From: JBAROU01 sp049642385 | GTDB taxonomy: Bacteria; Chloroflexota; Dehalococcoidia; DSTF01; RBG-16-68-14 | NCBI GenBank assembly: GCA_049642385.1 | Contig: JBAROU010000146.1 | Location: forward strand, 1-9,347 | Length of the DNA stretch: 9,347 nt | Direction: 5' to 3' | Shown: one piece after another, positions 1 through 6,423 of the stretch | How the letters are laid out: the number at the start of each line of letters is the position of its first letter | Numbering within the stretch: position 1 is the stretch's first letter | Program-made: the position numbers and the translations under genes | Notes under the pieces: model-generated | What the model saw: the letters and a program-made list of their open reading frames with translations, nothing else | Databases searched by the model: none | What the model was told of the DNA's origin: nothing

Positions 1-468
1 CAGCACCGTCGGGCGGCTCATCAGCGCGCGGCCAATAGCGAGCATCTGTTGCTGGCCGCCACTGAGCTCGCCGCCCCACTGGCCCTGCTTCGCTTCCAGG
101 TCCGGGAAGAGCACGAAGACGAACTCCAGGTCGCTGTGGATGGTCTTGGGTTCTTTGTGCGTGAACGCGCCCATCATCAGATTCTCAAGCACCGTCATCT
201 GGGCGAAAATACGTCGTCCTTCCGGCACGTGGACGATGCCGCGTCGCACGATAGCGTCCGGGCTCAGCCCGCCGATGTCGCGGCCGTGGTACTTAATCGA
301 ACCGCCGCGCGGGTGAATCAGGCCGGAGATTGTACGCAGCAGCGTTGACTTGCCCGCGCCGTTGGTGCCAAGCACTGCCACGACCTCGCCAGGCTCGATG
401 GCGAGCGACACGTCGCGCAGCACCTGGATCGAGCCGTAGCCGGCGTTAAGATTCTTGATCTCGAGCAA
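1..468 (-). CDS. livF: HAAT-family ABC transporter ATP-binding protein, LivF type (3' part missing)
   Basis: One of the two cytoplasmic ATPases that power a branched-chain amino-acid-type (HAAT) importer. The first 156 residues are present and the gene runs off the left edge. Walker A is GTNGAGKST at residues 34-42, and the ABC signature is LSGGQQQ at 135-141, followed by the usual MLAIGRALMSRP stretch. Walker B would lie just outside the window. The start is a TTG at 468: an in-frame TAG lies 12 nt upstream, no ATG or GTG is near, and AGGAG sits 6 nt before the TTG. The gene overlaps the end of the LivG-type gene by 23 nt, so translation is probably coupled. LivF is preferred over LivG because of the short N-terminus, the intact LSGGQQQ signature and its place as last gene of the cassette. 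The family assignment is firm; the substrate is unknown. Confidence 0.93.
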   Translation of the reverse strand, partial: MLEIKNLNAGYGSIQVLRDVSLAIEPGEVVAVLGTNGAGKSTLLRTISGLIHPRGGSIKYHGRDIGGLSPDAIVRRGIVHVPEGRRIFAQMTVLENLMMGAFTHKEPKTIHSDLEFVFVLFPDLEAKQGQWGGELSGGQQQMLAIGRALMSRPTVL

Positions 469-1192
469 ACTTCTCTCCTAGATACACGGCGATGACCTCT
501 TTGTTGTTCGCCACCTCCGCCGGCTTACCCTCCGCGATCTTCTGGCCCGCGTGCAGGACGACGACGCGGTCGCAGGCGGACATGATGAGCGGCATATTGT
601 GTTCGATCACCCAGACCGTGACGCCCAGGTCGCGGATCTTGCGGATCAGGCTGACCAGGTGCTGGCTCTCCTCATCAGTGAGCCCGGCGGCCGGCTCGTC
701 GAGGAGCAGCAGTCGCGGGTTGCTGGCGAGCGCGAGCCCGACGCCCAGGTTTCGAGCGAGGCCGAAGGGGATGTCGGCGGCCAGCCGTCCGTGCACGGAA
801 GCGAGCGCCAGAAATTCCAGCAGATCGTCGCAGTTCCCGAAGAGCGATCGCGTGGAAATGTCACGGCGCCCGCGATGACGCCACGCCATGAGCAGGTTCT
901 CACGCACGGTCACTCTCGGAAACAACATCCGTTGCTGAAACGTGCGCACGACGCCTCGCCGGGCGACCTGGTCGAACGCAAGGCCGGTGATCTCTTCGCC
1001 TTCCCACACGACCCGCCCGCTCGTCGGTCGCACGTAGGATGTGATGCAGTTGAACAACGTCGTCTTGCCCGATCCGTTCGGCCCGACCAGCCCCAGGATC
1101 TCGCCTCGCTCGACCTCAAGGTCGACGCCATCGAGCGCGCGCACGCCTGTGAAGCTCTTCGCCAGCCGCTCGACCTCGAGCACGGGCGCCAT
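446..1192 (-). CDS. livG: HAAT-family ABC transporter ATP-binding protein, LivG type
   Basis: A 248-residue cytoplasmic ATPase, the usual size for LivG, which pairs with the LivF-type subunit to drive import. Walker A is GPNGSGKTT at 37-45, the Q-loop is RTFQQ around Q86, Walker B is LLLLDEP at 161-167 with E166 as catalytic base, and the H-loop is EHNM with H198. The C-terminal tail (residues about 211-241, ending in IAVYLGE) is typical of the LivG C-terminal extension. The signature motif is degenerate: where LSGGQ plus RxxxARAL is expected it reads IPFGLARNLGVGLALA (141-156), with Leu in place of the Gln. ATG start at 1192, with GGAGG 10 nt upstream inside the end of the permease gene; only 2 nt separate the two genes. 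It overlaps the next gene by 23 nt. Function as a transport ATPase is well supported. Confidence 0.95.
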   Translation of the reverse strand: MAPVLEVERLAKSFTGVRALDGVDLEVERGEILGLVGPNGSGKTTLFNCITSYVRPTSGRVVWEGEEITGLAFDQVARRGVVRTFQQRMLFPRVTVRENLLMAWRHRGRRDISTRSLFGNCDDLLEFLALASVHGRLAADIPFGLARNLGVGLALASNPRLLLLDEPAAGLTDEESQHLVSLIRKIRDLGVTVWVIEHNMPLIMSACDRVVVLHAGQKIAEGKPAEVANNKEVIAVYLGEKFARDQES

Positions 1193-1194
1193 GA

Positions 1195-2352
1195 TTAGAT
1201 GTCCTCCACGCCAGTGACGATACCAACGCGCACCGCAAGCGCTGGCACCACGCCGCAGGCCAGCGCGAGTGCCGCGGCGAACGCCCAGTTCCTGCCTTCG
1301 CCACGCGAACGTCGCAGCACGGTAAAGAACGTCTTGTGGCCGCGCTGCGCCTGGCCCGCGGCGCCCTTCGGAGCAAAGAGCACGGCAAACACGAGCGTCA
1401 GCCCGAACACGATCTGTATCCGCGCTGGATTGAAGAAGTCACCGAACAGGGCGTTGATCACCTCCGGCATGAACACGGCGATCACGACGCCGATGGCCGG
1501 GCCGAGCATGCTGAAGCGCCCGCCGATCAGGATCATAAGCAGGAACTGGATCGTGTACAACGCGCTGAACGGGCTCAGCGGCCCTGGGTCGATGTGCTGC
1601 TGGTTGTACATAAAGAACACACCCGCCACGCCGGCGAAAGCGCCGCTGAGAGCGAAGGCGATGAGCTTGGTGAAATAGACGTTGATCCCCACGGAGCTGG
1701 CCAGCGTTTCGTTCTCGCGGATAGCAATGAACCTCCGCCCGAGGAGCGACTGTCGTATCGCCCATACGCCCGCCACGCTCAGGTAGGCGAAGGCGAGCGT
1801 AAGAAAATAGAAATTGTTCAGGTGATCGAACGTGTCGAACTTGATCGGGCCAATCGACGTAGGCGGTGTGTTCACGAAGAGCCCGATGCCGCCGTCCGTT
1901 AGGCCGGTCCAGTTGTTTCCCACCAGACGCATGATCTCGGCGAAGGCGAAGGTGATGATCGCGAAGCTGAAGCCAGCGGTACGAAAGGCAGGGATGCCGA
2001 TCACGACCGCCCCGATAGCGGCGACGAGCGCGGCTGCCGGGATCGCGGCGAAGGTTGGCACGTTGTAGTGGATGATCAGGAGCGCCGCCGTGTATGCGCC
2101 TAACCCCCAGAGCGTCGTCTGAGCGAGCGAAAGCTGACCTGTATAGCTAAAGATGATGTGCAGCCCATTCGCCAGGATCACGTAGATCGCGGCCGTCACC
2201 GCCCTACTGAGCAAGAACGATGATGGAAGAAGCGCCGGCGCGAGCAGTGGTAGCGACAGGAGAATCAAGATGGGCAGCCGGACGGTGAGGAGATCGCTGA
2301 CGGGGTATTGTTTCGAGGCGTCTCGGAGCAGCCGTCCGGTGGCAGTCGCCAA
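1195..2352 (-). CDS. livM: HAAT-family ABC transporter permease, LivM type
   Basis: A 385-residue integral membrane permease, one half of the translocation channel. Hydrophobic segments run from about residue 26 to 330. Hallmarks are SYTGQLSLAQ (69-78) and GLGAYTAALL (83-92). The EAA-like cytoplasmic loop around GRRFIAIRENETLASSVGIN (205-224) contacts the ATPase, and LLMILIGG (271-278) is also typical. Family members usually end soon after the LFAPKG-type motif (325-330); this one continues for 55 residues with a basic stretch and one more hydrophobic segment (about 356-380). The start is a TTG at 2352: AAGGGGGG lies 8 nt upstream, and an in-frame TAG two codons upstream excludes a longer form. 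It lies 21 bp after the LivH-type gene and 2 bp before the LivG-type gene. Confidence 0.93.
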   Translation of the reverse strand: MATATGRLLRDASKQYPVSDLLTVRLPILILLSLPLLAPALLPSSFLLSRAVTAAIYVILANGLHIIFSYTGQLSLAQTTLWGLGAYTAALLIIHYNVPTFAAIPAAALVAAIGAVVIGIPAFRTAGFSFAIITFAFAEIMRLVGNNWTGLTDGGIGLFVNTPPTSIGPIKFDTFDHLNNFYFLTLAFAYLSVAGVWAIRQSLLGRRFIAIRENETLASSVGINVYFTKLIAFALSGAFAGVAGVFFMYNQQHIDPGPLSPFSALYTIQFLLMILIGGRFSMLGPAIGVVIAVFMPEVINALFGDFFNPARIQIVFGLTLVFAVLFAPKGAAGQAQRGHKTFFTVLRRSRGEGRNWAFAAALALACGVVPALAVRVGIVTGVEDI

Positions 2353-2373
2353 GCCCTACGCCCCCCTTACCCG

Positions 2374-3276
2374 CTACTGAAGTGTTTCTTGCAATCTGCC
2401 CCGCGCCCGGAACAGCCCCGTCGGTCTCGCGAGCAGTACGAGGATGAGCAAGCCGAACACGTAGGCATCGCGCCACTCGGCGCCCACCCCGATCGTGTCC
2501 CCGTAGCCGGCGCCCAGCGTCTCGGTCATGCCAACGATCAACGCCGCGATTACGGCGCCTTCGATGTTGCCCAGACCGCCGACGAGGGCGACGGCGAAAC
2601 CCTTAAGCAAGAACTGCGCACCGATGTACGGATGAATGGCGAAAATCGACGCGAACAGGCCGCCGGCTGCGGCGGCCAAGCCTCCGCCCGCGGCGAACGT
2701 ACCGGCGATCACCCACGTGACAGGAATACCCATCAGCGCCGCGGCGTCGCGGTCCTCCGCGCAGGCGCGCACCGCGCGCCCCCAGCGGGAGTAGCGCAGA
2801 GCGAAGAAGAGTCCCGCAATGATGGCCACGGTAACCCACACGACGAACCACCGTTGCATGGGCATCCGCACCCCGCCGACGTCCCAGACGATGTCCAGCG
2901 GCGGCAGGATCGTCTTTGCCTGGGTACCCCAGATTTCAACCGTGAGATTCTGGAGGATGAGGATCAAGCCGAGCGAGACGATAAAGCCGTTGATCGGCTG
3001 ATCGAGCGTGAAGCGAAACGCGGCCCGTTCCAGCAAGAGCGAAAGGACGGCCACAGCGACAGCCGCAAGCGGCACCGCGATAAAGAAGCTCACTCCGTTG
3101 TCCCAGAACGCGAACGTGAGAAACGCGCCGAGCGTAAGCAGCTCGCCAATCGAGAACTTGACGATGCCCGTGAGCCCGAAGATCACGGTGACGCCCAGTG
3201 CCACCAGCGCGTAGACACCGCTGATCATCAGGCCGTTGAACAGCTGCTGGAAGAAGTCTGCGAGCTCCTGGGGCAC
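2374..3276 (-). CDS. livH: HAAT-family ABC transporter permease, LivH type
   Basis: A 300-residue integral membrane permease that partners the LivM-type protein. It opens with the classical LivH N-terminus: LFNGLMISGVYALVALG at 12-28, then GVTVIFGLTGIVKFSIGEL at 28-46, where the family more often has NFAHGE. The EAA-like loop is WGRAVRACAEDRDAAALMGI (165-184). LVGGLGNIEGAVIAALIVG (231-249) matches the usual GGLGNxxGAxxGG region. A GTG start at 3276 is chosen because GGGAGG lies 9 nt upstream and the protein then begins at the normal family position. A longer reading from a TTG at 3345 would add 23 hydrophilic residues, has no good ribosome site, and begins inside a hairpin arm. It follows the binding-protein gene after a structured 194-bp gap. 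Confidence 0.92.
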   Translation of the reverse strand: MPQELADFFQQLFNGLMISGVYALVALGVTVIFGLTGIVKFSIGELLTLGAFLTFAFWDNGVSFFIAVPLAAVAVAVLSLLLERAAFRFTLDQPINGFIVSLGLILILQNLTVEIWGTQAKTILPPLDIVWDVGGVRMPMQRWFVVWVTVAIIAGLFFALRYSRWGRAVRACAEDRDAAALMGIPVTWVIAGTFAAGGGLAAAAGGLFASIFAIHPYIGAQFLLKGFAVALVGGLGNIEGAVIAALIVGMTETLGAGYGDTIGVGAEWRDAYVFGLLILVLLARPTGLFRARGRLQETLQ

Positions 3277-3285
3277 GGGCCTGAC

Positions 3286-3291
3286 CCTCCC
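3286..3291 (-). promoter_or_regulatory. Shine-Dalgarno fixing the GTG start of the LivH-type gene
   Basis: On the minus strand the sequence GGGAGG is followed by 9 nt and then GTG at 3276. No comparable site precedes the alternative TTG at 3345. This is the main reason for choosing the shorter reading. Confidence 0.75.
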
Positions 3292-3339
3292 GGCGCCGGT
3301 AGCGTCCCGGCGTTCCTGTTGTCCCTGCTCAACGTACTT

Positions 3340-3369
3340 CCGCAACCAGAGGCTACGCCCTGGTTGCGG
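3340..3369 (-). other. 10-bp hairpin in the leader of the LivH-type gene
   Basis: A perfect 10-bp inverted repeat (arms 3340-3349 and 3360-3369) with a 10-nt loop. If transcription starts from the TACAAT motif at 3376-3381, this stem would lie at the very 5' end of the permease mRNA, where such stems often protect transcripts from decay. It could equally act as a second transcription pause after the upstream hairpin. There is no U-tract, so it is not called a terminator. Confidence 0.45.
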
Positions 3370-3375
3370 CGCCCT

Positions 3376-3384
3376 ATTGTAGCA
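3376..3384 (-). promoter_or_regulatory. Possible extended -10 promoter for the permease/ATPase genes
   Basis: Minus strand reads TGC-TACAAT, a five-of-six match to TATAAT with the TGn extension one base upstream. The -35 region is poor: the best hexamer, 16 bp upstream, is GCGTCA. Extended -10 promoters can work without a good -35 element. Initiation would fall near 3369, about 90 nt before the LivH-type start. The hexamer also lies in the loop of a 7-bp inverted repeat (3369-3375 with 3384-3390). Low confidence without expression data. Confidence 0.35.
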
Positions 3385-3421
3385 GGGCGCTTCTCGCTGA
3401 CGCTACGCCATCCACCAACGC

Positions 3422-3452
3422 AAGAGGGCCAGCCGTGTAGGCTGGCCCTCTT
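3422..3452 (-). terminator. 13-bp hairpin after the binding-protein gene: partial terminator or 3'-end stabiliser
   Basis: A perfect 13-bp GC-rich inverted repeat (arms 3422-3434 and 3440-3452) with a 5-nt loop, beginning 19 nt after the binding-protein stop codon. On the minus strand the downstream arm ends in CTCTT followed by GCGTTGG, so there is no proper run of U. This favours an inefficient terminator or an mRNA 3'-end stabiliser. That arrangement is familiar in binding-protein-dependent transporters, where the binding protein is made in excess over the membrane parts. Confidence 0.6.
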
Positions 3453-3470
3453 CAAACAGCGGCTCGCTCG

Positions 3471-4835
3471 TTAGGGCGCTGGCGGGGGCGGTGGGTCGTG
3501 GACACAATTTGACACGCCCTTGATCACGGGACAGCTGTCGGAGCCCATGACGGAGATATGCCGGTTGTCGAAATGGATATCGTCCTCCGCGGCGCCGGCA
3601 TAGTGGAGAACTTCAAGCCTATCTGCGATCGCGGTCGTATCATCGACAGTGTTCGCCTGCTGCATCGATGCGATGACCATGTACACGAAGTCGTAGGTCA
3701 GCATCGACACGAATGAGGCGGGCGGCAGCTCGCCACCCGAGAACGCCTGGTAGCGCTCGAAGTAGTCTGCGGCCGCCTGCGATGTGGGTTGCGCGGCCTG
3801 CCGAGGGATACCGCCCGCCAAAAAGATCTTCTGGCGCACCTTATCGGGTCCCAGCAACGTGTTGAGTAGGTCGGGAGTGAGCGACGTTTGGAGCGCCTCG
3901 CCGACGTCGAGGTCGATCGCTTGCAGGAGCAGGTTGATCTGCGCTGCGGCGTCATCGAAGTTGAGCAGGATGTCGGGTTGCTTGCTCCGCAGCCTCGTCA
4001 GGAACGGCGTATAGTCGGTCGTACCCGGAGGGAACTCTTCGCGTCCCACGATTTCGAAGCCGGCCTCTCGGTAGGCGTCTTCGTAGAACCCGCAGACGCT
4101 CTGGCCGATCTCCGTGTTGATGCACAGGATCGCCACCTTGGTGAGCTCAGGGAAGTCCTCCCTGGTGCCTTGGGCGCCCTGCAAGAAGTAGCGGCTGATC
4201 GCGGGTAGCGTCTGGAACTCCCAGTGCGATTCGCCCGCAGCCTTCTCAAAGGTATCAAGCGAAGTGTGTTCGCGATCCTGGCACGGGCAAAGGTGGAGCA
4301 CCTTGTTCGGCTGCGTGAGCTGTGTCGCTTCTGCTTCACCGAGCGTTGCCGGACCCCAGATCACCTTGACGTGGTCGTCGCGAATGAGCTTCGTGGTCAG
4401 CGAAACCGTGCGTGCGACATCCGACTGCGTATCGCTATCGATGAGATTGATCTTGTAGATCGTATCGCCGACCTGGAAGCCGCAGATACCCTCGCTGGTG
4501 CAATCCTTGTTGATCTCGTCCACGGCGAGCTTGACGCCATCGCCGGTCACCTGTCCGAAGACCTGGATCTGCGGCGGGCCCGTCAGCTCAAACAGCCAGC
4601 CCCAGTCGACCTCGGCTGTCTTGGTGACACCGGGATCCTTGTGGAGCACATCGTCGCGCGTGACGATCTCAGACGGTTCGACCGTTCCGGCCGACACGTC
4701 CTCCGTCGCGCTGGGTACGGGCGTATCTTCGTCGCTGCCACCGTTGTTCTTGTTATCGCTGCACGCCGCGCCTGCGGCGAGAAGCAGCGCAAGCAACATG
4801 GCGACTAACCACCACGTCTGCTGCTTCGCAATCAT
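3471..4835 (-). CDS. HAAT-family ABC transporter substrate-binding lipoprotein (periplasmic-binding-protein-6 type)
   Basis: A 454-residue extracytoplasmic receptor that captures the ligand and delivers it to the LivH/LivM-type channel. It has a lipoprotein signal: K4, a hydrophobic core at 8-21 and candidate lipid-attachment Cys25 in the context LAAGAAC (an imperfect lipobox). An acidic, Ser/Asn/Gly-rich tether (26-60) follows. The LivJ-like fold is shown by FELTGPPQIQ (82-91), GVKLAVDEIN (100-109), SDTQSDVARTVSLTTKLI (134-151) and VIWGPATLGEAEA (158-170). Six further cysteines (112/118, 183/185, 238/248) fall in close pairs, with 435/444 near the end, suggesting disulfides. The C-terminus is proline-rich (448-454). 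ATG at 4835 has AAGGAGG 5 nt upstream and its own strong promoter. The ligand could be an amino acid, amide, urea or small organic acid; the sequence does not decide. Confidence 0.93.
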   Translation of the reverse strand: MIAKQQTWWLVAMLLALLLAAGAACSDNKNNGGSDEDTPVPSATEDVSAGTVEPSEIVTRDDVLHKDPGVTKTAEVDWGWLFELTGPPQIQVFGQVTGDGVKLAVDEINKDCTSEGICGFQVGDTIYKINLIDSDTQSDVARTVSLTTKLIRDDHVKVIWGPATLGEAEATQLTQPNKVLHLCPCQDREHTSLDTFEKAAGESHWEFQTLPAISRYFLQGAQGTREDFPELTKVAILCINTEIGQSVCGFYEDAYREAGFEIVGREEFPPGTTDYTPFLTRLRSKQPDILLNFDDAAAQINLLLQAIDLDVGEALQTSLTPDLLNTLLGPDKVRQKIFLAGGIPRQAAQPTSQAAADYFERYQAFSGGELPPASFVSMLTYDFVYMVIASMQQANTVDDTTAIADRLEVLHYAGAAEDDIHFDNRHISVMGSDSCPVIKGVSNCVHDPPPPPAP

Positions 4836-4869
4836 TCGGGCCTCCTTGTCTCCATCGAAAGCTTCCAGG

Positions 4870-4897
4870 ATTATAGCCTGCTGCGCTCTACCGTCAA
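4870..4897 (-). promoter_or_regulatory. Sigma-70-type promoter of the binding-protein gene
   Basis: Minus strand: -35 TTGACG (4892-4897), 16-bp spacer, perfect -10 TATAAT (4870-4875). Initiation is expected near 4863, giving a leader of about 28 nt before the ATG at 4835 with a strong Shine-Dalgarno. It lies in the 80-bp gap after the ALDH stop codon, so the transporter genes can be expressed apart from the SDR and ALDH genes. Confidence 0.75.
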
Positions 4898-4900
4898 TTT

Positions 4901-4911
4901 CTGGTCACCAG
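4901..4911. promoter_or_regulatory. 11-bp palindrome just upstream of the -35 box: candidate operator
   Basis: CTGGTCACCAG is a perfect 5-bp inverted repeat around one central base, lying 3 bp upstream of the -35 hexamer of the binding-protein promoter. Its position would suit an activator or repressor site, but the palindrome is short and could be chance. No regulator gene is visible in the window. Confidence 0.3.
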
Positions 4912-4915
4912 GCGC

Positions 4916-6406
4916 CTACCAAGCGATCGTTTGCATCTCGGTGAACTCCAGCACGCCATAGATGCCCCCCTCCCGCCCGATACCGCTCTCCTTGAAGCCG
5001 CCGAACGGCGCCACCATGAACGTCGAGGCGCGCGGGCCGCTGATACCGTCGGTGATCAGCACCGAGCCGGTGCGCAGGCGCCTGGCCACCTGGACGCCAC
5101 GCGCCTTGTTCTGCGTCACCACCATCCCGCTCAGCCCGAAACGCGAGTCGTTCGCGATCGCGATGGCCTCGTCGATGTCGTTGTACGGCTGTACCGCGAG
5201 CACCGGCCCGAAGATTTCCTCCCGGGCGATGCGCATGTCGCTGCGCACGTCGCCGAAGATCGTCGGCTCCAGAAAGAAGCCACGCGCCAGCTGCGGCGGG
5301 CGGCCGCCGCCGGTAATCAGCGTCGCGCCTTCTTCCCGGCCGGCGCGCAGATACTCCTCCACGGCCGCGCGGCGCTCTTCGCGGATGAGCGGCCCGACCA
5401 TCACCTCGGGGTCGGCCGGCTCGCCGATCTTCAGCTTGCTCACGAAGCCCGCCATCTTCTCCAGCACCTTGTCGTAGAGTGCAGCCGGTACCAGGCAGCG
5501 AGTCGAGAGCGCGCAGCCCTGTCCGGCATGGACGAACGTCGGGCTCGCAAGGCCTGGCGCGGCCGTGTCGAGATCGGCGTCGTCCAGGAGGATCGCCGCC
5601 GACTTGCCGCCGAGCTCCAGGTGCACCCGCGTGAGGTTCTGCGCCGCGTCCGCGGCGATGCGCTTGCCCGTCGGCACGCTGCCCGTAAAGGAAACCTTGT
5701 CGACGAGCGGGCTGCCGACAAGCTCCTCGCCGAGTTCGACGGTTTCGCCCGTCACAACGTTGAACACGCCCTCCGGCAGGTCGGTCGCATCGATGATCTT
5801 CGCCACCTCGAGGTTCATCAGCGGCGCGTAGGGCGACGTCTTCACGACCAGCGTGCAGCCGGCGGCCAGCGCCGGTCCCAGCTTCTGCACCAGGACGAAC
5901 AGCGGGAAGTTCCACGTGTTGATCGCGCCGACCACCCCCACTGGCTGGCGGTGCACCATGAGCTGCGTCATCGACGGGCCGAACGCGGTCTCCTGCACCA
6001 GCGGTGGTAGCTGCTCGTCGAAGTCGACCTTCGTGGCCAGCTCAGCGTAGTGGTGCATGAACTGGAGGGGCTCATCGAGCTGGGTCCCGAGCAAGAACTG
6101 GGCGCAACCGACCTCCGTCATCAGCAACTCGCGCAGCCGCTCTCGATGCGCTGAGAGGCCATCGGCGATCTGCTGGATAACGCGCGCGCGGTCGCGTGGC
6201 GTCATCTGAGGCCACGGGCCGGTGTCGAACGCGCCGCGCGCCGATTCAATCGCCCGGCGCATCTCGGCTCGACCGGCGTTCGGCGCGGTCGCGATCACCT
6301 CTTCGGTCGCCGGATTGAGCACGTCGAACGTGCCGCCGGCATCGGCGTCGATCCAGCGACCACCGATGTACATCTGGTAGGCAACCGGCTTTGCTGTTGT
6401 GACCAT
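4916..6406 (-). CDS. NAD(P)-dependent aldehyde dehydrogenase
   Basis: A 496-residue cytosolic enzyme of the ALDH superfamily, full length, oxidising an aldehyde to a carboxylate. Catalytic residues are in place: N166 in NTWNFP, K189 in the cofactor-binding strand, E264 in LELGGKS (general base), C298 in GQGCALSTR (nucleophile) and E397 in EEIFGP. The Rossmann motif is FTGSVPTGK (240-248) and the C-terminus has APFGGFKESGIGREGG (466-481). Small departures from consensus are Thr at 164 and 190, where Pro is common (PWNFP, KPS). ATG at 6406 precedes the conserved YIGGRW (13-18). The ribosome site is weak, so translation may be coupled to the SDR gene 17 bp upstream. It probably oxidises the SDR product or a relative. 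The specific aldehyde cannot be named. Confidence 0.93.
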   Translation of the reverse strand: MVTTAKPVAYQMYIGGRWIDADAGGTFDVLNPATEEVIATAPNAGRAEMRRAIESARGAFDTGPWPQMTPRDRARVIQQIADGLSAHRERLRELLMTEVGCAQFLLGTQLDEPLQFMHHYAELATKVDFDEQLPPLVQETAFGPSMTQLMVHRQPVGVVGAINTWNFPLFVLVQKLGPALAAGCTLVVKTSPYAPLMNLEVAKIIDATDLPEGVFNVVTGETVELGEELVGSPLVDKVSFTGSVPTGKRIAADAAQNLTRVHLELGGKSAAILLDDADLDTAAPGLASPTFVHAGQGCALSTRCLVPAALYDKVLEKMAGFVSKLKIGEPADPEVMVGPLIREERRAAVEEYLRAGREEGATLITGGGRPPQLARGFFLEPTIFGDVRSDMRIAREEIFGPVLAVQPYNDIDEAIAIANDSRFGLSGMVVTQNKARGVQVARRLRTGSVLITDGISGPRASTFMVAPFGGFKESGIGREGGIYGVLEFTEMQTIAW

Positions 6407-6423
6407 CGCGCTCGTACCCGACC

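Larger units (their letters stand above)
3277..3470 (-). other. Structured intergenic region between binding-protein and permease genes
   Basis: This 194-bp gap separates the binding-protein gene from the LivH-type permease gene. In transcription order it contains a 13-bp perfect hairpin (3422-3452), a possible extended -10 promoter (3376-3384) lying within a 7-bp inverted repeat, a 10-bp perfect hairpin (3340-3369), and the Shine-Dalgarno of the permease gene (3286-3291). No plausible coding sequence is present. The layout fits partial termination or mRNA 3'-end protection after the binding-protein gene with separate initiation for the permeases. This is inferred from sequence only. Confidence 0.6.

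Noticed and set aside
551..1198. Plus-strand open frame of 215 codons opposite the LivG-type gene
   Set aside because: The minus frame carries every ATPase motif; the plus frame has no recognisable feature.
3277..3345. N-terminal extension of the LivH-type permease to a TTG at 3345
   Set aside because: No ribosome site, hydrophilic residues where the family has none, and the TTG sits in a hairpin arm; GTG at 3276 has GGGAGG 9 nt upstream.
2308..3474. Plus-strand open frame of 388 codons opposite the permease genes
   Set aside because: Antisense to two clear permease genes. The predicted protein is Arg/Glu/His/Gln-rich with no domain, as expected for the shadow of a hydrophobic gene in high-GC DNA.
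4905..5915. Minus-strand open frame of 336 codons overlapping the ALDH gene in another frame
   Set aside because: Same-strand shadow frame in GC-rich sequence, very Arg/Gly-rich; the ALDH frame is intact throughout.
4931..6010. Plus-strand open frame of 359 codons opposite the ALDH gene
   Set aside because: Antisense shadow of a full-length ALDH with all catalytic residues; low-complexity Arg/Ala/His-rich translation.
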